Source of the DNA: Flavobacteriales bacterium
GTDB taxonomy: Bacteria; Bacteroidota; Bacteroidia; Flavobacteriales_D; CANHHI01
Length of the DNA stretch: 11,192 nt
Direction: 5' to 3'
NCBI GenBank assembly: GCA_947460225.1
Contig: CANHHI010000041.1
Span: 1 to 11,192, forward strand
Each line of letters starts with the position of its first letter. Positions within the stretch are counted from its first letter, which is position 1. The position numbers and the translations under genes are program-made. Shown one piece after another: positions 6,457-11,192 of this stretch. The notes under the pieces are model-generated. The model saw only the letters and a list, made by a program, of their open reading frames with translations, did not search any database and was not told the DNA's origin.

Positions 6457-6470
6457 CACTCAGAAATCAT

Positions 6471-6544
6471 GGCGAGGTAGCTCAGTCGGTTAGAGCGCAT
6501 GATTCATAATCATGAGGTGGGGAGTTCGAGTCTCCCTCTCGCTA
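6471..6544 (+). tRNA. tRNA-Met (anticodon CAT), probably elongator
   Basis: A complete cloverleaf folds by eye. The acceptor stem is GGCGAGG with TCTCGCT (G-U at both ends of the stem), discriminator A6544. The D stem is GCTC/GAGC, and the anticodon stem CATGA/TCATG has loop TTCATAA with CAT at 6505-6507. The T arm is GGGAG-TTCGAGT-CTCCC. It is not the initiator type: there is no run of three G-C pairs in the anticodon stem and position 1-72 is paired. A CAT anticodon could also belong to tRNA-Ile2 modified to lysidine; the overall sequence looks more like elongator Met but I cannot exclude Ile2. CCA is not encoded: A73 is followed by C and an A-run, so it must be added by the CCA-adding enzyme. 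Confidence 0.93.
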
Positions 6545-6548
6545 CAAA

Positions 6549-6577
6549 AAAAAATCCCAGCAATGCTGGGATTTTTT
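6549..6577. terminator. Strong bidirectional rho-independent terminator
   Basis: TCCCAGC (6555-6561), loop AAT, GCTGGGA (6565-6571), extended by pairing A-run/T-run to a stem of 13 bp. T6 follows on the plus strand, and the A-run (6546-6554) gives a U-tract on the minus strand. It starts 5 bp after the tRNA and 19 bp after the lipoprotein stop read on the other strand, so it can end both transcripts. Confidence 0.9.
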
Positions 6578-6595
6578 ATTGAATATTTTTTAATT

Positions 6596-8560
6596 TTAAA
6601 AACCCTTTATTTTTGGAAAACCCTCATCATCAAATTCCCAATTTGTAGAAAAATCTGAAATACTAGGATAAGACATAGGATTGTTTTTATCAGCATTGCT
6701 TATTGGAAAACAATTGGAGAAATTTCCCAACAATTCAACAGGGTTTTCGTAATAATAATAAGCATTGCGCAAAGCATCACGCGTGCCCGAACCCAACCAA
6801 AGACCAGAAGAAGAAACGCCTTTATTGACAACCACAATACCCGAAGGACCCGCTGTTGGGTATAAAACGTCCCAGCAGAATCCATTGGGGTGTCCAGAGG
6901 AAACATTCAAACTATTTACCATAGCTTTTACATAAATATTATTTAAGCCCAACATTCTTGAACTAGACGTATTCATAAAATGAATAAAATGCGAATAATT
7001 CCTGGCGATAACTTGCAAATCTTTAATGACTACATTGATGTTTTGATAGCTAGACGAAGCACCCGCCAAAGTAATGAATGCACCAAAATCCAATGGATGA
7101 TTGGCATACAATTTTTCATAGACAATTTGCAAATTTTTAATAGCAAACCCAGATGCAGAAACGCCATTGTATTGAGAGATAAACCCTTGAAAAGCACCAT
7201 TGCGGGTATAGGTAATATTTATGGTTTTATAGTTCCCATCTATCAAACCAGAAAATATGGGCAAAATTTGATGCCCTCCTTTTCCTCCATCTACAATATC
7301 CGCATCTGTAAGCGTTAGGTTCCTACGAAACGTAAAAGTTGTCCCATTTTGCAAATTGGCAGACATTTTATAACCCACCGTCATTAAGTCTGCTACGCTA
7401 TAAATCGCAAACGGATCTATAGTGAAACCCAGTTTATACAAAGACGTTTTACCTTCTATTTCTGTTGCTTGCAATTCAGTAGCCGTTATGTCCAAAGCCC
7501 TCTTGCTGATATTGGCATAGTATTTTTTAAGATACATAGAAATCGGTATAGTCAGTATATCCGAATCTATTTTGTCGTAATTTTGTTCATAAACCAAACT
7601 ATCTGCCAAGGACACCATAATTTTGATAGGCTTGTCACTGCCATCGCTATTTTTATAATTTGCCAAACGCAATTCCAAATTTACCGCACGGCTTGGCGTA
7701 AAATTAACCCCGCTGGCTCCGCTAAATATGATATCCGCTGTTATCCTGCCTTCATTTAATTCCAAAATCCGAGCACCCTTAATGTGTATATTTTTCTCCA
7801 AACTTTGCGCAATAGTCTGCAAAGAAGCCAAAGCACTTGTTAAGGTTTGTACGTTTAGCGTAAGTGCATCTATTTGTTGTTGGGTAATGTTTTTATCATT
7901 TGCCACATTTTGCTGAAAAGTGGTAAAATCTGCCTGCAATTGGTCGGCTTGCGTTTTTAAAGCGTTCATTTTGGCATCATGGTCTTGAATGGTTGAACTT
8001 AACGCAGTCAAAGCGTTTGTCAAGGTATTGATTTGCGCTTGTAAATCACCTTGTCCCGCACCTACTTGCACTGTAAGTGCCTGCAAAGCCGTTTGTAAAC
8101 CACCTAGCTCATTTTCTACGGGCGACAAGTCCACAAAGCGAGTGGATAAAGTTGCAATTTGTGTTTTCACTTGCTCTAAGTCCGACTGCACCGTACCTAC
8201 AACACCCTGCAAAGCAGACACATCTGTTTGCGTGCTTGCACTTTCCACTTTATCCGTTAAACTGGTTAAAGACACCTGCAAATCCTCCACAGCCTTTTCA
8301 TTTTGCTGTTGGCTTTGGTCTTGTTGAGCCAAAATAGCCAATACCAAAGTTTGCAAATCCGCATCATTTTGGGTAAGCGTAGCTAAATTTGGTGCAAGAT
8401 TGCCCAAAGAAGCTACCCACGTATCAAATTTTGCTTTCAGCGCATCATACTGCTCTTGCAAAGTTTGCACCTGCGCCGTGTTATCAGGCGTTTTCTTTTT
8501 TTTTGCACAGGCAAAACCCAGCAAAAGGGCAAGTAGCCCATAATAAACATGCTTTTTCAT
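6596..8560 (-). CDS. Large SPII lipoprotein with long coiled coil and GLUG-like C-terminal half
   Basis: A 654-aa protein I do not recognise as a named gene. The N-terminus MKKHVYYGLLALLLGFAC is a short lipoprotein signal with lipobox LGFAC; Cys18 would be lipidated. KKKK follows at 20-23, with no acidic run of the kind reported as a surface-export signal. Residues about 28-256 are Q/T/A/L-rich with regular hydrophobic spacing (for example LQAQINTLTNALTALSSTI), predicting a long coiled coil. About 257-380 looks beta-rich. Around 388-480, VADLMTVGYKMSANL, FSGLIDGNYKTINI, GAFQGFIS and IKNLQIVYEK resemble the repeat logic of GLUG/beta-helix proteins. The end, WEFDDEGFPKIKGF, is also typical of such proteins. 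I infer a cell-envelope anchor holding a stalk and a binding or adhesive tip. It has its own promoter and terminator, so it is monocistronic. Start ATG 8558-8560 is fixed by the signal peptide. Confidence 0.85.
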   Translation of the reverse strand: MKKHVYYGLLALLLGFACAKKKKTPDNTAQVQTLQEQYDALKAKFDTWVASLGNLAPNLATLTQNDADLQTLVLAILAQQDQSQQQNEKAVEDLQVSLTSLTDKVESASTQTDVSALQGVVGTVQSDLEQVKTQIATLSTRFVDLSPVENELGGLQTALQALTVQVGAGQGDLQAQINTLTNALTALSSTIQDHDAKMNALKTQADQLQADFTTFQQNVANDKNITQQQIDALTLNVQTLTSALASLQTIAQSLEKNIHIKGARILELNEGRITADIIFSGASGVNFTPSRAVNLELRLANYKNSDGSDKPIKIMVSLADSLVYEQNYDKIDSDILTIPISMYLKKYYANISKRALDITATELQATEIEGKTSLYKLGFTIDPFAIYSVADLMTVGYKMSANLQNGTTFTFRRNLTLTDADIVDGGKGGHQILPIFSGLIDGNYKTINITYTRNGAFQGFISQYNGVSASGFAIKNLQIVYEKLYANHPLDFGAFITLAGASSSYQNINVVIKDLQVIARNYSHFIHFMNTSSSRMLGLNNIYVKAMVNSLNVSSGHPNGFCWDVLYPTAGPSGIVVVNKGVSSSGLWLGSGTRDALRNAYYYYENPVELLGNFSNCFPISNADKNNPMSYPSISDFSTNWEFDDEGFPKIKGF

Positions 8561-8582
8561 ACAGAAATTATTTAATCTTACA

Positions 8583-8612
8583 CAAAGTTAAACAATTTCT
8601 TTAATTATCAAA
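8583..8612 (-). promoter_or_regulatory. Promoter of the lipoprotein gene
   Basis: On the minus strand TTTG (8612-8609), 18 bp, TAACTTTG (8590-8583) fits the Bacteroidota -33/-7 pattern. The -7 box ends 22 bp before the ATG. The -33 box overlaps the hemL stop codon (8608-8610), so the lipoprotein has its own promoter immediately at the end of hemL. Confidence 0.6.
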
Positions 8613-9903
8613 TATTGTATAATTTTTGTAAAGATTTGTGAAAAGCCACAATGGTTTTATCTAAATCTTCATAGCTATGCACCGCACTCACAAAGCCCAC
8701 TTCATAAGCCGAAGGACCCAAATAAATGCCCTCTTCTAGCAAGAAATTATACAAAATCTTAAAATACTCCGAACTTTTTTCGTGAATTTGTGCTGTATTT
8801 TGCACCTGCGGATTTTTGTCAAATACCAGCCAAAAAATACCACAGACCCATTGCACAGAAAAAGGTATATTGTTTTCTATACTATATTTTTGAATGCCCT
8901 CTGCCAAGTATGCTGTTTTTGCCCTTAAATCTGCATAAAAATTTTCAGCAAGACAAAGCGACAACTGCGCATATCCCGCCGACATCGCCACTGGGTTTCC
9001 AGACAAAGTGCCTGCTTGATACACCCCACCTTCTGGGGCAATGCAAGCCATGATTTCTTTTTTGCCTCCATAAGCCCCCACAGGCAAGCCACCGCCAATA
9101 ATTTTGCCCAGCGTGATTAAGTCAGGGGCGATGTTATACACACCGCTTGCGCCCTCAAAACCCACACGAAAACCAGAAATAACTTCATCAAAAATCAACA
9201 CCACGCCATGCTCCGTGCAAAGCGCACGCAAGCGTTTTAAAAACGACAAATCTTGCAAAAGCAAACCATTGTTTGCAGGCATAGGCTCAATAATCACCGC
9301 AGCGATTGCCTTAGCTTCACTTTCAAATAAGGCTTCTAGTTTTGCTATATCATTTAAAGGCAAAACCAAAGTTTGCGCCGCATAACTTTCTGGCACCCCC
9401 AAAGACGAAGACGTGCCCAAAGTAGCCAGCCCGGAACCAGCCTTTACCAGCAAAGCATCTGCATGCCCATGGTAACAGCCCTCAAACTTTACAATTTTAT
9501 CCCTTTTGGTATAGCCTCTTGCCAAGCGAATAGCAGACATAACCGCTTCCGTGCCCGAGCTGACAAATCTAATTTTTTCTATAAAACGATGATTGTCCAA
9601 AATCAAGCGTGCCAAATCATTTTCCTGCACCGTAGGCGTGCCAAAAGATGTGCCGTTTTCCACTGCGCCAATAATCGCTTCTTGCACCTTTGGGTGCGCA
9701 TGCCCAGCAATCAGAGGTCCCCAAGAACAACAATAATCTATAAACCAGTTTCCGTCAGCATCTTGGATTTGACTGCCCTTGCCTTTGACCATAAATAAAG
9801 GACTACCCGCCACCGAGCCAAAAGCACGCACAGGGGAATTCACGCCACCAGGGAAAAATGTTTTAGCCTCTTGAAAGTGTGTGTTGGAAATTTCTCGTTT
9901 CAT
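8608..9903 (-). CDS. hemL: Glutamate-1-semialdehyde 2,1-aminomutase
   Basis: A 431-aa PLP enzyme of full family length. It converts glutamate-1-semialdehyde to 5-aminolevulinate, the last step of the C5 route to haem and other tetrapyrroles, in the cytoplasm. Diagnostic segments in order: FFPGGVNSPVRAF (16-28), DGNWFIDYCCSWGPLIAGHAHP (50-71), the cofactor phosphate site SSGTEAVMSAIRLARG (115-130), YHGHADALLVKAGSG (144-158), the cofactor aspartate D239 in LIFDEVISGFRVG, and the Schiff-base lysine K267 in LGKIIGGGLPVGAYGG (265-280). GTLSGNPVAMSAG (298-310) is also conserved. Nothing essential is missing. It is divergent from kynU with 52 bp between the start codons. I see no clear -33/-7 pair for it in that gap; a weak TAATTTTG box (9984-9991, minus strand) lies inside kynU. 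Confidence 0.97.
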   Translation of the reverse strand: MKREISNTHFQEAKTFFPGGVNSPVRAFGSVAGSPLFMVKGKGSQIQDADGNWFIDYCCSWGPLIAGHAHPKVQEAIIGAVENGTSFGTPTVQENDLARLILDNHRFIEKIRFVSSGTEAVMSAIRLARGYTKRDKIVKFEGCYHGHADALLVKAGSGLATLGTSSSLGVPESYAAQTLVLPLNDIAKLEALFESEAKAIAAVIIEPMPANNGLLLQDLSFLKRLRALCTEHGVVLIFDEVISGFRVGFEGASGVYNIAPDLITLGKIIGGGLPVGAYGGKKEIMACIAPEGGVYQAGTLSGNPVAMSAGYAQLSLCLAENFYADLRAKTAYLAEGIQKYSIENNIPFSVQWVCGIFWLVFDKNPQVQNTAQIHEKSSEYFKILYNFLLEEGIYLGPSAYEVGFVSAVHSYEDLDKTIVAFHKSLQKLYNI

Positions 9904-9907
9904 AAAA

Positions 9908-9938
9908 TTTGCTAAATGTGTGGAAAAACATAACTTTG
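9908..9938 (+). promoter_or_regulatory. Promoter of kynU
   Basis: TTTG (9908-9911), 19 bp, TAACTTTG (9931-9938) is an excellent match to the Bacteroidota -33/-7 pattern, ending 17 bp before the kynU ATG. The -33 box starts 5 bp from the hemL start codon, so RNA polymerase here would cover the 5' end of hemL. Confidence 0.65.
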
Positions 9939-9955
9939 TAGCTTAATTACAATAC

Positions 9956-11192
9956 ATGCGCAATCAAGCACTTTTTGAACAGGCAAAATTACAAGATTTA
10001 TCCGATAAATTGGCGCATTTTCGCAAGGAATTTTTATTTCCAACATACAAAGGCAAAACCGTCCGCTATTTTGCTGGAAATTCACTGGGTTTACAACCCA
10101 AAAAGCTGAAACATGCGGTGTCTCAATTTTTAGACGATTGGCAAGAAAAAGGCGTAACAGGACATTTTGAGGGCGAAAATGCTTGGCTGAATTATCATCA
10201 ATTTTTGCAAAAACCCTTAGCCCTACTCGCAGGCGCAAAAGAAACAGAAGTGGTTGCCATGAATAGCTTAACGGTTAATCTGCAATTGCTTTTGACTAGT
10301 TTTTACCAGCCCAAGGCTAAAAAATGCAAAATTCTTGTGGAAAATCCTATTTTCCCCTCGGATTTATACGCCATACGCTCGCAAATAGCCCTCAAAGGCT
10401 TTGATGCCGAGCGGGATATTATTTTTGTAAACCCAGCGGAAAATGCGCACAGCATCGGCGATGAAGCCATTTTAAACGCCATCACAGAAAACCATGAAGA
10501 AATAGCCTTGGTATTGCTTTCTGGGGTAAATTATTACTCTGGGCAAGCCTTTGACCTTGAAAATATTGCCAAAACTTGTCAAAACCTAAACATTCCCTTG
10601 GGTTTAGATTTGGCGCATGCCATGGGCAATGTGCCTTTGCACTTGCACGATTGGGGCGTGGACTTTGCCGTATGGTGTTCTTACAAATACCTAAACAGTG
10701 GTGCTGGCAATGTAGGTGGGGCTTTTGTGCACGAAAAGCATTTTGCCACAAAACTGCCCAAGCTGGAAGGTTGGTGGGGGCACAGCGTAACCAATCGCTT
10801 TCTCATGGACGGCACGCCCGCACCCATTTTGGGGGCAGACGCTTGGCAATTGAGCAATCCGCCTATTATTGCCCTAACGGCGCAACGTGCGGCACTGAGC
10901 CTATTTGAAGAAGCTGGGCTGGAAAATATTTGGGCAAAGCAACAAGCACTCAAACAATTTCTTTTGCAAAATCTGCCTAAAAATCCAAATTACAGCGTTA
11001 TCACACCCCTTGGCTTTGGCAGTCAAGTGTCTTTGTATTTTCATGAAACGGGGTATGCAGAAAAAATGTATGCCTATTTGCATCAGCAAGCCATAGAAAC
11101 AGACCTGCGCAAACCCAACGTGTTGCGCATAGCTCCCGTACCCCTCTACAACACTTTTGAAGATATTGCCGAACTGTTGTCGGTGCTAGAAA
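9956..11192 (+). CDS. kynU: Kynureninase (3' end cut by window)
   Basis: PLP-dependent hydrolase that cleaves kynurenine to anthranilate and alanine, or 3-hydroxykynurenine to 3-hydroxyanthranilate. It takes part in tryptophan breakdown and, in bacteria with the other enzymes, in making NAD through quinolinate. The 412 residues present start at ATG 9956 and lack only about the last 10-20. Motifs: RYFAGNSLGLQP (37-48), GHFEGENAWLNYH (69-81), ENPIFPSDLYAIRSQ (129-143), SGVNYYSGQ (189-197), GLDLAHAMGNVPL (216-228, with the cofactor aspartate D218), Schiff-base lysine K244 in WCSYKYLNSGAGNVGGAFVHE (240-260), EGWWGH (271-276), WQLSNPPI (297-304) and LRIAPVPLYNTFEDI (390-404). Tryptophan dioxygenase and kynurenine monooxygenase genes are not in the window, so the pathway use is inferred. 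Confidence 0.96.
   Translation, partial: MRNQALFEQAKLQDLSDKLAHFRKEFLFPTYKGKTVRYFAGNSLGLQPKKLKHAVSQFLDDWQEKGVTGHFEGENAWLNYHQFLQKPLALLAGAKETEVVAMNSLTVNLQLLLTSFYQPKAKKCKILVENPIFPSDLYAIRSQIALKGFDAERDIIFVNPAENAHSIGDEAILNAITENHEEIALVLLSGVNYYSGQAFDLENIAKTCQNLNIPLGLDLAHAMGNVPLHLHDWGVDFAVWCSYKYLNSGAGNVGGAFVHEKHFATKLPKLEGWWGHSVTNRFLMDGTPAPILGADAWQLSNPPIIALTAQRAALSLFEEAGLENIWAKQQALKQFLLQNLPKNPNYSVITPLGFGSQVSLYFHETGYAEKMYAYLHQQAIETDLRKPNVLRIAPVPLYNTFEDIAELLSVLE

Larger units (their letters stand above)
6293..6470. other. AT-rich spacer with two divergent promoters
   Basis: A 178-bp gene-free stretch between the START-like gene and the tRNA, very rich in A/T with several A- or T-runs of 6-8. It holds the minus-strand START promoter (6340-6369), its 5' hairpin (6317-6333) and the plus-strand tRNA promoter (6424-6456). 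I see nothing else with coding or structural character. Confidence 0.6.

Noticed and set aside
6471..6544. Initiator tRNA-fMet
   Set aside because: The anticodon stem is CATGA/TCATG without the G-C run typical of initiators, and the first acceptor position is paired.
7989..8337. Plus-strand frames of 86-112 codons opposite the coiled-coil part of the lipoprotein
   Set aside because: They are antisense reflections of the repetitive Q/T/A/L-rich codons; they have no recognisable domain or promoter, and the minus-strand frame has a signal peptide and coherent domains.
9912..10238. Minus-strand frame of 108 codons over the kynU 5' end
   Set aside because: It lies antisense to conserved kynureninase motifs and crosses the kynU promoter; nothing supports it as a gene.

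Overview
The window looks like chromosomal DNA of a member of the phylum Bacteroidota. Four of the probable promoters carry the phylum's -7 element TAnnTTTG, three of them with TTTG 18-21 bp upstream. Start codons are preceded by A/T-rich sequence rather than strong Shine-Dalgarno motifs. The gene set also fits: a fused ribBA next to an LptF/LptG-type permease and a START-like protein, a kynureninase, and a large SPII lipoprotein. I cannot place it below phylum level.

Layout. Positions 1-3138 (+) are a tight operon-like run. It begins with the C-terminal part of leuS (cut by the window edge), then a family-2-like glycosyltransferase after 7 bp, then a DUF1801-type gene that overlaps the glycosyltransferase by ATGA. 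The DUF1801 gene is broken by a 142-bp palindromic element (2673-2814) flanked by a 5-bp AAAAT duplication. Removing the element and one AAAAT restores one clean 148-aa frame. Positions 3156-6292 (-) hold, in transcription order, a START-like protein, an LptF/LptG-family permease and ribBA. Positions 6293-6595 hold an AT-rich spacer with two back-to-back promoters, a tRNA with anticodon CAT, and a strong bidirectional terminator. Positions 6596-8560 (-) encode a 654-aa lipoprotein with a long coiled coil and a GLUG-like C-terminal half. Positions 8608-9903 (-) are hemL, and 9956-11192 (+) is kynU, missing only its last residues; the two are divergent across 52 bp.

Function. Most genes are housekeeping: leucine charging, riboflavin precursor synthesis, tetrapyrrole precursor synthesis, tryptophan catabolism (possibly towards NAD) and lipopolysaccharide export. 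The accessory content is the unidentified lipoprotein and the miniature element. The element is the most interesting object here: it is symmetric about its exact centre, encodes nothing, and left a clean footprint in a recognisable gene. A short sequence resembling one of its ends lies at 4397-4420. I see no phage, CRISPR array, defence cluster or biosynthetic cluster.
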